Part shown: one piece after another, positions 9,360 to 17,674 of the stretch
Layout: each line of letters begins with the position of its first letter
How positions within the stretch are numbered: the first letter of the stretch is position 1
Source of the DNA: an uncultured Clostridia bacterium
GTDB lineage: Bacteria; Bacillota; Clostridia; Christensenellales; UBA1242
DNA: 64,000 nucleotides
Reading direction: 5' to 3'
Assembly: GCA_944381215.1 (NCBI GenBank)
Contig: CALWKF010000005.1
Location: forward strand, 1-64,000
Position numbers and translations under genes: made by a program
The notes under the pieces: generated by a model
What the model was told of the DNA's origin: nothing
Databases searched by the model: none
What the model saw: the letters and a program-made list of their open reading frames with translations, nothing else

Positions 9360-10511
9360 TTAGTCTCTGTCGCCGTAAATTATGAGTGGCACGCGCATTT
9401 CATCGAGCGTCAACCCACCGTGTATGCCTAGTGGCTGAGTGGAAGGCTGTCCATATAGCGAGCCTGAAACCAGGTTACAGTCCCCAGTCGCACACAATAG
9501 GTAATCTCCCAAAGTGTTGTCAAGCTCGACATGTGGCTTGCCAACGCCAAGTAGCCCTTGCTCCAGCACTTCTTTTCGGCTAAACAATATAAATTTATCA
9601 CCAAAATACTTTTTTGTCAACTTTTCAAACTCACGTTCGCGTCCGCGCTTTACATATAAATTTGCACACCTCGTGCACCCATTTGGGAGCATGGTTAGGC
9701 AGTCAAACAGGTCGGGGTAGTCGAGTATGTCGCGCGATTCTCTTAATTCGGTCTGCCCGTGGTCAGCGGTGATAAAAAATAGAGTGTCAGGGCAAGATTT
9801 GCACAAGTTTTCGACTTGATAATTAAGGTCAATCAGCAGTTTGTCGGTTTCATCCGAGCGCACGCCCGCCTTGTGCATCTTCTCGTCAGGATAACTGTGG
9901 TATGCGTAAATTAGGCGACGACCACCTAAGGAGGTAAGGGTCGTAATGTACTCGCTCATCTCGTCAAAGGTGTTGTATGTTACCTGGAAAACGCCGAAAT
10001 CATCCCGAGCCTTAGCCTCGCAAAGAACGTACGCCTTGAAGTCCGCTCCGTTTCTTTCTGTCGCAAGGTCGAGAATGTTCGTGTACGGCATCACGCGGTT
10101 GGCCACATCAGGTAGTGGCACGCTTTTTCTGCTGTATGCATCGTTGTTGGTGTAGACATTTATCGTCTGCCCCAGCATCTTAAAGTACAAAAAGTGCGAC
10201 CACCAGCCGTGCTCGAGGGGAGTTAGCCCAGTTTTGAAACTAACAGTTGCGGGCACCGTGCTACTAGGGTAGACCGCACTCAACTCTTGTACAAAGTGCG
10301 TGCGTAAAAAGGAGTCGAAGGGGAGTCGCTCCATTAGCAAATTTTGCCCGAACCCATCGAGCAATAGCACAACTACATTTTTGTACCCCCGTTTTAGCTT
10401 CTCATCCGCAACGGGAAGGGTCGGGTGCGTAGGTTTTAGGCCGAAATGCCGTGAAATTGAATTCATAAGGTTTACACAGCAATTCGTGTAATCAGGTAAA
10501 ATATAACGCAT
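9360..10511 (-). CDS. Type I phosphodiesterase/nucleotide pyrophosphatase family protein
   Basis: 383 residues of the alkaline phosphatase superfamily. Metal-binding LLLDGFG (about 49-55), the nucleophile region STVPATVSF with the candidate threonine (about 83-91), the TADHGQ metal-binding site (about 248-253) and a final GIHGG histidine site (about 363-367) are all visible. No signal peptide is seen, so the enzyme is predicted cytoplasmic. Its start overlaps the stop of the upstream gene (TAATG), so the two are translationally coupled. Exact substrate (nucleotide sugar, phosphodiester or phosphonate) cannot be assigned. Confidence 0.9.
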   Translation of the reverse strand: MRYILPDYTNCCVNLMNSISRHFGLKPTHPTLPVADEKLKRGYKNVVVLLLDGFGQNLLMERLPFDSFLRTHFVQELSAVYPSSTVPATVSFKTGLTPLEHGWWSHFLYFKMLGQTINVYTNNDAYSRKSVPLPDVANRVMPYTNILDLATERNGADFKAYVLCEAKARDDFGVFQVTYNTFDEMSEYITTLTSLGGRRLIYAYHSYPDEKMHKAGVRSDETDKLLIDLNYQVENLCKSCPDTLFFITADHGQTELRESRDILDYPDLFDCLTMLPNGCTRCANLYVKRGREREFEKLTKKYFGDKFILFSRKEVLEQGLLGVGKPHVELDNTLGDYLLCATGDCNLVSGSLYGQPSTQPLGIHGGLTLDEMRVPLIIYGDRD

Positions 10512-10951
10512 TAGTCTGTCGGTTGCTCCTTTAATGCTTGGTCAATCAAATTTTCATCGAACCCAGCCTCGCGATAACCTGCGCGTAAGGTGTTTAGGTA
10601 CTCTTCGGAGGGCCTGCCGTGGCGCAGTTTTTGCTTTGTTACGTAAACCTCACCACGCATTTTTGTCTTACCGCCGACAATCGCGGTTACCTTAATGCGC
10701 TTATAGAGGTAGGGAAAGGGCTCGAAGTTTGCAATTGTAAACCTAAGTTCTGGCGGGAACTCCCAAATCGCAACAGGGGTCTTCGCTCCGCGCTTTTTTG
10801 CGAGCGTCGCAATGGCGTGCCCGTCGTAGCCCACAAATTCAAGGGCGTAGTTTTGAATGTACCCGTAACTTAAAATTTTAGCATCGGGGAATGCTTTGGT
10901 TAATTCATTGTAGTTGATATTAGTCCCATATGCAATGAAATACTTTTCCAT
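10511..10951 (-). CDS. Gamma-glutamylcyclotransferase-like (AIG2/GGCT fold) protein
   Basis: 146 residues. The N-terminal FIAYGTNINYNEL matches the substrate-binding YG(S/T)N loop of the GGCT/AIG2 fold, and a glutamate in NFEPFPYLYKR is placed like the family's catalytic Glu preceding the conserved Tyr. A short C-terminal helical extension follows. It sits 12 bases after the YhhN gene and overlaps the phosphodiesterase start, so it belongs to that operon. The family can act on gamma-glutamyl amines or peptides; the substrate is unknown. Confidence 0.8.
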   Translation of the reverse strand: MEKYFIAYGTNINYNELTKAFPDAKILSYGYIQNYALEFVGYDGHAIATLAKKRGAKTPVAIWEFPPELRFTIANFEPFPYLYKRIKVTAIVGGKTKMRGEVYVTKQKLRHGRPSEEYLNTLRAGYREAGFDENLIDQALKEQPTD

Positions 10952-10962
10952 ATACTATCTCC

Positions 10963-11643
10963 TTAAATGCCCACAAAACTCAGGGCGATTAACAGAATTG
11001 CCAGGTAGTAGAACACATAGTTGATTTTTTGTGTCATAGGACGCTGGTCGCCAGCAAAGTAAATTTGACTCAAAATCAAGTCGGACACGATGAACGAAAC
11101 AAAGCCGACTGCCAGCAGAATGTAGCACAAATTAAAGCTACCCACAATCATAAGAATTATCGAGCTTGCCACATTTGTGCCAAGTAGCCCAGCGTAAATT
11201 AGACTAGGAATGAGGTTTTTGCCAAACTCCAGCTTCATTGGCTTTTTGAGTAAAAAGATTGCGCCAGCCACTACGGCACCAGCGATTAGGCCGTAAAGGG
11301 TAACAACATCCATTAGTCCAAACATTACAATAAACACAATTTGTGCCATTGCAAACGAAATTATGCCGAAAGTGATAATGTCGGCTCTACGTCCTTGGTC
11401 ACATAATTCAGGTAGAGCGAGTACGAGGTCGCCAAGTAGACACAGTACCAGCCCCACGAGTAGCAGAATCGTAACAGTATTTAACGCGTACATCGACACC
11501 GTATAAATCGCAAGCGTTATAATCGAAATAGTCGCTAGCCCTTTAACAAAGAAGCTAATCAAGGGCCTTTCTCTCGACCAAACAACGATAAATGCAATAG
11601 ACAGCACGATCGCGAGGGCGAGTAAGATATAAAAAGTAACCAT
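10963..11643 (-). CDS. YhhN/TMEM86-family multi-pass membrane protein
   Basis: 226 residues with about seven to eight membrane helices. The conserved LLGDLVLALPE segment (about 85-95) corresponds to the family's Gly-Asp active-site stretch, and a second conserved Asp lies in FIVSDLIL (about 185). Mammalian TMEM86 members hydrolyse lysoplasmalogen; bacterial YhhN members are mostly uncharacterised. First gene of the leftward operon, with GGAG in front of its ATG. Confidence 0.8.
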   Translation of the reverse strand: MVTFYILLALAIVLSIAFIVVWSRERPLISFFVKGLATISIITLAIYTVSMYALNTVTILLLVGLVLCLLGDLVLALPELCDQGRRADIITFGIISFAMAQIVFIVMFGLMDVVTLYGLIAGAVVAGAIFLLKKPMKLEFGKNLIPSLIYAGLLGTNVASSIILMIVGSFNLCYILLAVGFVSFIVSDLILSQIYFAGDQRPMTQKINYVFYYLAILLIALSFVGI

Positions 11644-11729
11644 ATTTTAAACTCCTTTTTTTATTAAAGTATATACTTTTTGAGAAAAAATGTAAAACAA
11701 ATTTAAACTAACTCGCTAAATTTTCAATA

Positions 11730-11758
11730 TTGACCAAATTAAAAAAATGTGGTAAAAT
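11730..11758 (+). promoter_or_regulatory. Sigma-A type promoter for the 11776 gene
   Basis: TTGACC (11730-11735), 17-base spacer, TAAAAT (11753-11758), then TTAGGAG and ATG at 11776. Confidence 0.6.
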
Positions 11759-11775
11759 ATACTTAGGAGATAATT

Positions 11776-12702
11776 ATGAGAGTTAACAAGTATTATAACA
11801 CCGATATGTTGTTGCGCGTAATTTATAGGTTAAACGACCGCGCCAGCACTATGAATATACTCTACGACCAAGCGGACTTCGATAATGCCCTAGACAGTAA
11901 GGGGATACTAAACGGCGACTATGCCTTTTCGCCTATGTGCGAGGACGATGTTATCGATGCCGAAGGGCTTCGTGCGGTGAACGGCTCGCTCTTTATCGGG
12001 GGACTAGGGAGAGTGAAGCTACCAAAGCAGGTTATGTATGTGCGTGGCGGGTTAGTGCTGTTCGGCTATGGCGATGTTGAATTAAGTTTATACAAGGCCC
12101 CAGACTACCTATTAATCGCCGACCATGTAGGAAATGTTGATATAAATTGTGTTGAGGCGGGCGCGTGTTCTCAAATCAGCATAGGGTGGAGTATCGCTCG
12201 GTCAAAAATCAACATTTGTGGCATAGAAAGTACTAATTTATGCGAGATTCTATTTAACAAGGGCGATATTCGTATGCCAGACTTAATAAAAGTCCAAGAC
12301 ATCGTTATTACAGGCAACTGGACCCCGATAAATCTAGGCGTTCGCTCTGCCAAAAACGTGCAAATTGAATTAAACGAGTACGGTGTGTACCTCCGCAAAC
12401 TTGAGGAAATTGAAAATTCTCTCCGCATAAATAGGAATAGGCGCGCCGAAGTTATGCCCATGTATCCGCGTGGGGCATACGTGGACTTATCAAACTTGCA
12501 AAAATGCAAAAATATACAATGTATTAAGAACGATTACATAAATATTAGAAATCTAAAAGATTACGAAACGGAATTTTTATTGCAGAATCAGCACATATAT
12601 AGCGATATTTTAAAGGACAAATTCTGCGCAAAACCAACAAAACACGAAATTAAAGAGCGCGAAAACGCAATCAAGGACTATTTTGCAGAAATGCATAAAT
12701 AA
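11776..12702 (+). CDS. Hypothetical protein, possible beta-solenoid/LRR-like repeats
   Basis: 308 residues, no signal peptide and no membrane helix. From about residue 55 to 230 the sequence shows irregular short strands repeating every 20-25 residues (for example VNGSLFIGGLG, RGGLVLFGYGD, VQDIVITGNW), suggesting a solenoid-like fold related in style to the LRR proteins elsewhere in this window, but without a clean repeat consensus. The C-terminal ~80 residues are helical and charged. Single gene with its own promoter and a facing terminator. Function unknown. Confidence 0.75.
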   Translation: MRVNKYYNTDMLLRVIYRLNDRASTMNILYDQADFDNALDSKGILNGDYAFSPMCEDDVIDAEGLRAVNGSLFIGGLGRVKLPKQVMYVRGGLVLFGYGDVELSLYKAPDYLLIADHVGNVDINCVEAGACSQISIGWSIARSKINICGIESTNLCEILFNKGDIRMPDLIKVQDIVITGNWTPINLGVRSAKNVQIELNEYGVYLRKLEEIENSLRINRNRRAEVMPMYPRGAYVDLSNLQKCKNIQCIKNDYINIRNLKDYETEFLLQNQHIYSDILKDKFCAKPTKHEIKERENAIKDYFAEMHK

Positions 12703-12752
12703 TACTAAAATTAATATTTATGCAAACATAAAACGGTAAAGAAATTATAAAA

Positions 12753-12812
12753 AAGTGATGTATTAGCACCTAAAATCAAATTTATAGCGTACTCAATTAC
12801 ATCACTTATTTT
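12753..12812. terminator. Probable bidirectional terminator
   Basis: AAGTGATGTA (12753-12762) is the exact reverse complement of TACATCACTT (12799-12808), with A-rich and T-rich flanks. It lies between two convergent genes (stops at 12702 and 12855). The loop is long (36 bases), which lowers confidence. Confidence 0.5.
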
Positions 12813-12854
12813 TATTTAAAAAACTTTGTAGAAGTTGATTTAGTTCATTTATTT

Positions 12855-14030
12855 TTATAGGCACTGTTTGAGTATGTCTAATACATCAGCCTCAGTTACA
12901 TCCTTTCTATTTGCAATCACTGCGCCGTCGTTAAGTGCCTTTTTGGCAACATTTTGAAATTTGTCCTCGGTTACTCCATATTCGTGAAGGGTGAGAGCTA
13001 GTCCACTTAACTCGTGAATTTTTCTCTCAAAGTTTATCACAAATTCAATGCTTGCCTCAGCGCGCTTGTCTTTTGGCGTACTAGCAAACTTTTCCGCCCC
13101 CGCGAGATAGAGGAGCATCTCGCCATATTCCGTTCTGTTTGTGTCAAGATTAAATTTCATGCACTTAGGTAATAAAACCGCCATAGCATTCCCGTGAGGC
13201 ACTCCACATTCGCCACCAAGTGCGTGCCCAATCGCGTGCACGACCCCCACCATAGCATTGCTAAACGCAATTCCAGCAAGAGTTGATGCGAGGGCCAAGT
13301 TCTCGCGTGCCTCGGTCGTGGGATTTTCGAGAACAACAGGCAGGTTTGTGGTAATCAGCCTCATCGCAGTCGTGGCGTATGCGTCACTAATTGGGTTTTT
13401 CTGCTTGCTCGAAAATGCCTCAATCGAGTGCACCAAGGCATCCATCGCGCTACTTGCAATTAGTTTTTTCGGCAAGGTTTCGGTAAGGCGCACATCAATA
13501 ATAGCAGTGTCGGGGAGTAACTCGCTAGAAATATACTCCATTTTTATGCCAGTTTCGTGGTTTTTAATAACAGCAACCGCCGTGCATTCGCTACCAGTTC
13601 CGCAGGTGGTAGGGAGCACGATAAAGGGGATATGCGCGCCCTTTTTGATAATTTCGTTACCCATAAGGCCTAAAATGTCCTTGCCTTGTTGCGAAAGCAC
13701 GAGCCTTACGCCCTTTGCGGTGTCAATTACACTTCCACCACCACACGCGATTATGCCGTCGCACCCGCTTTGGCGAAAGGCCCCCGCAATCGAGTTTATG
13801 ACCGAAACGTCGGAGTCGGCGGGGATGTCGGTAAATATATTGTCAGTAGGTATTCCGTTTTTAGAAAGAATAGTGGTAACTTTATCTAAAACTCCCGCAT
13901 TTTTTACGCCGTTGTCGCTCAAAATCAAGGGCTTTTTAGAGCCTAAAAAGTCGAGCTCGTACACAATATTCTCGAGCGCGTGCGCCCCAGAACAAATTTT
14001 TACGGAATTGATAAATTCAAAATATGCCAT
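12855..14030 (-). CDS. Iron-containing alcohol dehydrogenase
   Basis: 391 residues, group III (Fe-ADH) family; NAD(P)-dependent alcohol/aldehyde interconversion. The nucleotide-binding GGGSVIDTAKG is at 97-107, the conserved PTTCGTGSE at 140-148, and the metal ligands fit D197, H201, H265 and H279 (the last two in HAIGHALGGECGVPHG). Start ATG is preceded by AGAGG. It appears monocistronic, converging on the 11776 gene. Members act on butanol, propanediol, ethanol and others; substrate cannot be told, though such enzymes typically serve fermentation. Confidence 0.93.
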   Translation of the reverse strand: MAYFEFINSVKICSGAHALENIVYELDFLGSKKPLILSDNGVKNAGVLDKVTTILSKNGIPTDNIFTDIPADSDVSVINSIAGAFRQSGCDGIIACGGGSVIDTAKGVRLVLSQQGKDILGLMGNEIIKKGAHIPFIVLPTTCGTGSECTAVAVIKNHETGIKMEYISSELLPDTAIIDVRLTETLPKKLIASSAMDALVHSIEAFSSKQKNPISDAYATTAMRLITTNLPVVLENPTTEARENLALASTLAGIAFSNAMVGVVHAIGHALGGECGVPHGNAMAVLLPKCMKFNLDTNRTEYGEMLLYLAGAEKFASTPKDKRAEASIEFVINFERKIHELSGLALTLHEYGVTEDKFQNVAKKALNDGAVIANRKDVTEADVLDILKQCL

Positions 14031-14086
14031 AATTTTATACCTCTTTTAGTTTTGTTTGATTTAAATTTTTTAATATTGCACCAGTG

Positions 14087-14563
14087 CTATTTTGTGAGTT
14101 TTGTAAAGAATATGCGTAAGTATAGGAGAAGTGGACAGTATTCCTTCTTAATTTTGGGTAAAAATCGCTTTGTCATAAAGTGAGGGAATAAGTACTTTTC
14201 AGCCCGATTTATAGCCCGCACTAGCCCCATTGCGACCGAAATGTCGCCAGCAACGATTAGGTCGTGCCTGCAATAACTTTCTGCAATACTGCTCCTCGCT
14301 AGCATTACGAGTTTCGCGGCGCGCGCGTTTTTAAAGCCAACGGTCAAAGTCGCCCCACTAGGCTTTTTCTCAACAAATAGTTCGCCCTTTTCTTTTTTCA
14401 GCACGACATAGTCGCCATAGGGGAGTACGCCCAAGCCTACCGAGTAACTCTCAGGGAGATTGTCAATTTCTGCTTTAATCATACTATCCTTTTTAGACAG
14501 CACCACGATGCCCCGAGCCAGCACCTTAAATATAACATTACACAAAAAATCTTTTTTTGCCAT
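14087..14563 (-). CDS. Small SCP2-like domain protein (tentative)
   Basis: 158 residues starting at the ATG at 14563, which has AGGTG at good spacing; a GTG 9 bases upstream overlaps that site. The alternating strand/helix pattern with VGLGVLPYGDYVVLKKEKGELFV, then VGFKNARAAKLVMLA and DLIVAGDIS..AMGLVRA, resembles the SCP2 sterol-carrier-like fold, which binds lipids. The C-terminal ~35 residues are basic and aromatic (KYLFPHF, KRFLPKIKK), possibly for membrane contact. Family call is by pattern only. Divergently transcribed from the 14761 gene. Confidence 0.6.
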   Translation of the reverse strand: MAKKDFLCNVIFKVLARGIVVLSKKDSMIKAEIDNLPESYSVGLGVLPYGDYVVLKKEKGELFVEKKPSGATLTVGFKNARAAKLVMLARSSIAESYCRHDLIVAGDISVAMGLVRAINRAEKYLFPHFMTKRFLPKIKKEYCPLLLYLRIFFTKLTK

Positions 14564-14594
14564 TTCTATCACCTGATAAATTAATGATAATAAA

Positions 14595-14701
14595 ATTATA
14601 CACCAAATTTGTGCTAAATAGCAATTAAATTAGCATAGTTTTATAATTGCGCCCCATTTTTACGAAGCGATATTGACTAAATGCTAATTTAGTGCTATAA
14701 T
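14595..14701. promoter_or_regulatory. Divergent promoter region with an inverted repeat
   Basis: On the plus strand TTGACT (14673-14678), 17 bases, TATAAT (14696-14701) faces the 14761 gene. On the minus strand TTGCTA, 18 bases, TATAAT (reading 14624 down to 14595) faces the SCP2-like gene. Between them TAAATTAGCAT (14627-14637) and its reverse complement ATGCTAATTTA (14681-14691) form a spaced inverted repeat; the second copy fills the +strand spacer, a suitable place for an operator. A further AATGCTAATTTA lies inside the downstream gene near 14829. Confidence 0.55.
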
Positions 14702-14760
14702 TTATTTATAAATAACATTGTGCAAAAACGAGTAAATTTTTATTTTAAAGGTGAGCAAAA

Positions 14761-15018
14761 ATGAAACAAATTGTAAAAGACAAAATTGAAGGCTACCTCG
14801 AGTACCGCAAGATACTAAAACACCTCGAAAATGCTAATTTACAGCCTGTTGCTACAGCATTACCCGAGGAAGTTGAGGAGCGTGTACGTAATTATTTAGA
14901 TACTGCGCCAACAGATACCTATGTTCAGCAACTGAGAAAGGGGCGCATTTTTAATGAGTATGTGGAGTATAAGTACCGTGATTGGTTGAAACAGTCTAAT
15001 AACGAGCGCGTAATGTAG
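14761..15018 (+). CDS. Hypothetical small protein, first of a two-gene unit
   Basis: 85 residues, highly charged and predicted all-helical (for example LEYRKILKHLENANL and PEEVEERVRNYLD). Preceded by AAAGGTGAGC and a good promoter. Ten bases separate it from the next gene, which has its own GGAG site, so the two are probably co-expressed. No family recognised. Confidence 0.7.
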   Translation: MKQIVKDKIEGYLEYRKILKHLENANLQPVATALPEEVEERVRNYLDTAPTDTYVQQLRKGRIFNEYVEYKYRDWLKQSNNERVM

Positions 15019-15028
15019 GAGAAATACT

Positions 15029-16027
15029 ATGGATTTAAAGAATAACAAAATTTTAATAAAATATATCTGTGGTTTGTTAGGGTCAAAAGAATTTATGCGC
15101 ATTGTCCATAGTAAAGGCGAGTTAGGTAACGACTTTATAGTCAGCATTTTAAACTACTCAATCGCCACTCGCGAAGTGCCCGACGAGGCCTTTTATAACG
15201 CAATCAAAGAGGCCAAGTCCAGTAAAGACTATATGGACACCACCGCGGAGTTGATTTTCAAAAAACTGGGCGAGAAGATTAAGGCAAACGGCTTTAACCC
15301 CAAACCCGTCAGCATTTACCGCGATTTTGCGAATAATTTTTACCGCAACGGCCTACTATTTAGCGCGAAGAAGGAAGTTGAGCACAAGGTGAACTTCCCG
15401 AAGGAATTTCTCGATTTAATCTACGAACAGCCGAATAACGCAATCGTCAAGGCTTACCGCTACTCAAAAAACACGGGCAGATTTACATATTTTGCGCCTT
15501 GTCCGCAAACAGCGATTGGTTTTGCTTCCGACTTGTCAGGCTTTTGGGGCGCAATGCTTAATTATAAAAAGGTAAATATAAAAAATATTAGAGATGTAAA
15601 GCAAGAACTTTACGACGAGGTCGCAGGCCTCGACCTTGACAACGGCAAAAAGTCTAAACTTTATCGCGAAATTGAGACTAGCCTCAATGATTACACTAGT
15701 GCCACAAATATTCGTCTATTAATTACCGACCGTAATAACGCATACTCGTGGCAGACGTGCAAAATGAATGGTGATGACTATAACCAAAACTATGGCGAAG
15801 TCGAGCCATACCTTGACTTTTATTCGGTCGTAAAGCGATACAAGGCGAGCGGACTTGATGAAAAAGACATAGTGCTTGCTGAAATAAAGCAATTATTTTA
15901 TCCTATGACTTTATACGCTCGCGAGACAACGCCTAGGGCCGAGCAGGTGTCCGAGGTCGTTACCTTTAACCCAACCAGCAAGACAAAAGAAGAAAACCTA
16001 AATAAAATTTACGGGATATTTATGTGA
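15029..16027 (+). CDS. Hypothetical protein, second of a two-gene unit
   Basis: 332 residues, soluble, mixed helix and strand. Features that can be seen are a cysteine/proline stretch FAPCPQTAIGFASDLSGFWG (about 150-170), an Asp/Asn-rich segment, and the aromatic ITDRNNAYSWQTCKMNGDDY stretch (about 232-252). No signal peptide, membrane helix or recognised domain. Context gives only its pairing with the small helical protein before it. Confidence 0.75.
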   Translation: MDLKNNKILIKYICGLLGSKEFMRIVHSKGELGNDFIVSILNYSIATREVPDEAFYNAIKEAKSSKDYMDTTAELIFKKLGEKIKANGFNPKPVSIYRDFANNFYRNGLLFSAKKEVEHKVNFPKEFLDLIYEQPNNAIVKAYRYSKNTGRFTYFAPCPQTAIGFASDLSGFWGAMLNYKKVNIKNIRDVKQELYDEVAGLDLDNGKKSKLYREIETSLNDYTSATNIRLLITDRNNAYSWQTCKMNGDDYNQNYGEVEPYLDFYSVVKRYKASGLDEKDIVLAEIKQLFYPMTLYARETTPRAEQVSEVVTFNPTSKTKEENLNKIYGIFM

Positions 16028-16372
16028 TATTTATTAATAGTTATTTTGTTTTGGTGGATTTGTATTTTTTTGATTTTTTTGGCACAAATTGTGCTTATAA
16101 TAGGAGGTAAAAAAAGGATATTGATGAATTTAGCCGATAATTTATTTATTTGTTAATAGAGCCTAATAAATTTTTATTATAACAAAAACAAAAAAGTAAA
16201 AATATTTTATAATAAACTTGAATTAATTATATTTAAAGTTCAAATTTTGTGAAATTTCATCAATTTGGTATACTTTTTTGGATTTTTCCCTTGACTACAT
16301 ACTTAAATTGTGTTATACTACTTTACACACTGCCGTAAAGTAGTGTAATTTTTTATTAAAGAGGTTACTAAA
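16028..16372. other. AT-rich gap before rpmG
   Basis: 345 bases without a gene. A 13-base palindrome GCACAAATTGTGC (16082-16094) abuts a TATAAT (16096-16101) and an AGGAGG (16103-16108) that leads only to a ten-codon frame ATG...TAA (about 16124-16156). The rest is AT-rich filler up to the rpmG promoter. I see no RNA gene. Confidence 0.5.
16291..16347 (+). promoter_or_regulatory. Promoter and leader hairpin of the rpmG-secE-nusG cluster
   Basis: TTGACT (16291-16296), 17 bases, TATACT (16314-16319). CTACTTTAC (16318-16326) pairs with GTAAAGTAG (16335-16343), and the pairing extends outwards over the -10 region, followed by a T run. It may serve as an upstream terminator or, if transcribed, a leader hairpin. 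Confidence 0.6.
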
Positions 16373-16522
16373 ATGCGCGTAAACATTAAGTTAGCATGCA
16401 CCGAATGCAAGCGTTACACACACACATCACAAAAGAACAAGAAAAATGACCCAGACCGTATGGAAATCAGTATGTATTGTCCATTCTGCAAGAAGCACAC
16501 AATTCACAAGGAAAGCAAGTAA
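16373..16522 (+). CDS. rpmG: 50S ribosomal protein L33
   Basis: 49 residues read directly from the sequence: it begins [15 protein letters not shown] and ends HTIHKESK. Two Cys-x2-Cys pairs (CTEC near 9-12 and CPFC near 36-39) form the zinc ribbon of the C+ form of L33. Ribosome site AGAGG precedes the ATG. Position directly before secE and nusG is the standard Gram-positive arrangement, which supports the call. Confidence 0.96.
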   Translation: MRVNIKLACTECKRYTHTSQKNKKNDPDRMEISMYCPFCKKHTIHKESK

Positions 16523-16550
16523 TTTTTAGTTTTGCGAATTAGGAGGCAAA

Positions 16551-17132
16551 ATGTCCAAATCTAAGTCAAAGTCAAAAAAGAGTGGTAACAATACATCTAA
16601 TGCCAAGAATATCAAGGCGCTAATTAATCAAAATAAAATGATTGAGGCGCAGAATGCCGAGGCTGAAAAGAGAAAGCAAGAGGAGGCCGAGGCACGCGAG
16701 CAAGCAAAGCGTGAAAAACTCGAGGCGGAAGAGGCGAAGGCAAAGGCGGTTACCGCTGACGAAATTATCGAGCCCGCTGATGACACCGCTAGCGTTAGCG
16801 AGAGCAAGAGCGAAAATGTAGACACTGCTGACTCTACTAAAAAAGATGCCGAGCCCGAAAAGGCTGACAAGAAAGACAAAGAAAAAGTAAAACAGCAGAA
16901 GAATGCTGATAAAAAGAAAGCCGAGAAAAAGGAAAAGCGCAAGCTTGGCAAGCGCATTAAGGAAACAGTTAGTGAGTTAAAGAAAATCACTTGGCCAAGT
17001 TTTAAGGATGTTGTCAAGAAAACGGGTGTCGTTTTGGCTGTCGTTATTTTCTTTGGTATCATATTGCTTATTTTCGATTACTTGTTGTCTTTGTTGCACG
17101 GATTATTTGTTGGTCCAACGCCAACAGAGTAA
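16551..17132 (+). CDS. secE: Preprotein translocase subunit SecE with long charged N-terminal extension
   Basis: 193 residues. The last ~60 hold the SecE domain: an amphipathic helix with ETVSELKKITWPSFKDV followed by one membrane helix (about 160-182), which clamps SecY in the protein-export channel. The first ~125 residues are a Lys/Glu/Ala-rich low-complexity extension, whereas typical single-pass bacterial SecE is about 60-70 residues. Ribosome site TTAGGAGG fits the ATG. Between rpmG and nusG, as usual. Confidence 0.95.
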   Translation: MSKSKSKSKKSGNNTSNAKNIKALINQNKMIEAQNAEAEKRKQEEAEAREQAKREKLEAEEAKAKAVTADEIIEPADDTASVSESKSENVDTADSTKKDAEPEKADKKDKEKVKQQKNADKKKAEKKEKRKLGKRIKETVSELKKITWPSFKDVVKKTGVVLAVVIFFGIILLIFDYLLSLLHGLFVGPTPTE

Positions 17133-17143
17133 GGGGGTAGAGT

Positions 17144-17674
17144 ATGTCTAATTTTATGAGTACTGAACCTAAATGGTACGTGTTGCACACTTTCTCTGGA
17201 TACGAGGCGGTTGCCAAGCAGAATCTCGAACAGGTCGTTGAAAATGGTAATTTGCACAATCGTATTTTTGATATCGTGATTCCTACCGAGGATGTAATCG
17301 AGGACAATGACGGCAAAAAGAAAATTGTTACTCGCAAATCAATGCCTTGCTACATTTTCATAAAGATGATTTATGGGGATGACATTTGGCACACCATTAC
17401 TCACACTCGCGGAATTACTGGTTTCGTTGGCCCCAAGGGTCGCCCGCTACCTCTTACTGACGAGGAAATTCGCAAAATGCACCTTGAAAAAGTAACTGTG
17501 GACTTCTCGTTAGAGGTAGGGGATGAGGTGCGTATTTTAAGCGGTGCTTTGGTAAACACTGTGTGCAAAGTTACAAAAGTCGACCCCGAGAATCAGCGTT
17601 GTAACGTAATTGTGAATATGTTTGGCCGCGAAACTCCGTTGGAGTTGTCCTATTCCCAAGTTGCCAAAGTTTAA
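17144..17674 (+). CDS. nusG: Transcription termination/antitermination protein NusG
   Basis: 176 residues. The NGN domain begins KWYVLHTFSGYEAVAKQNLE (about 6-25) and includes the GxxGFVG segment (GITGFVGPKGRPLPL, about 90-104). The C-terminal KOW domain begins LEVGDEVRILSGAL (about 125-138). NusG binds RNA polymerase and links it to Rho or the ribosome. The gene follows secE by 11 bases, with AAGGGGG before ATG. The KOW loop reads SGALVNT where most bacteria have GPF, a small departure. Confidence 0.97.
   Translation: MSNFMSTEPKWYVLHTFSGYEAVAKQNLEQVVENGNLHNRIFDIVIPTEDVIEDNDGKKKIVTRKSMPCYIFIKMIYGDDIWHTITHTRGITGFVGPKGRPLPLTDEEIRKMHLEKVTVDFSLEVGDEVRILSGALVNTVCKVTKVDPENQRCNVIVNMFGRETPLELSYSQVAKV

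Noticed and set aside
13258-14049. 263-codon frame opposite the iron alcohol dehydrogenase
   Set aside because: Antisense shadow; the other strand has a complete enzyme with all metal ligands.
14761-16027. Confident toxin-antitoxin call
   Set aside because: Only size and layout suggest it; no toxin or antitoxin motif is visible.
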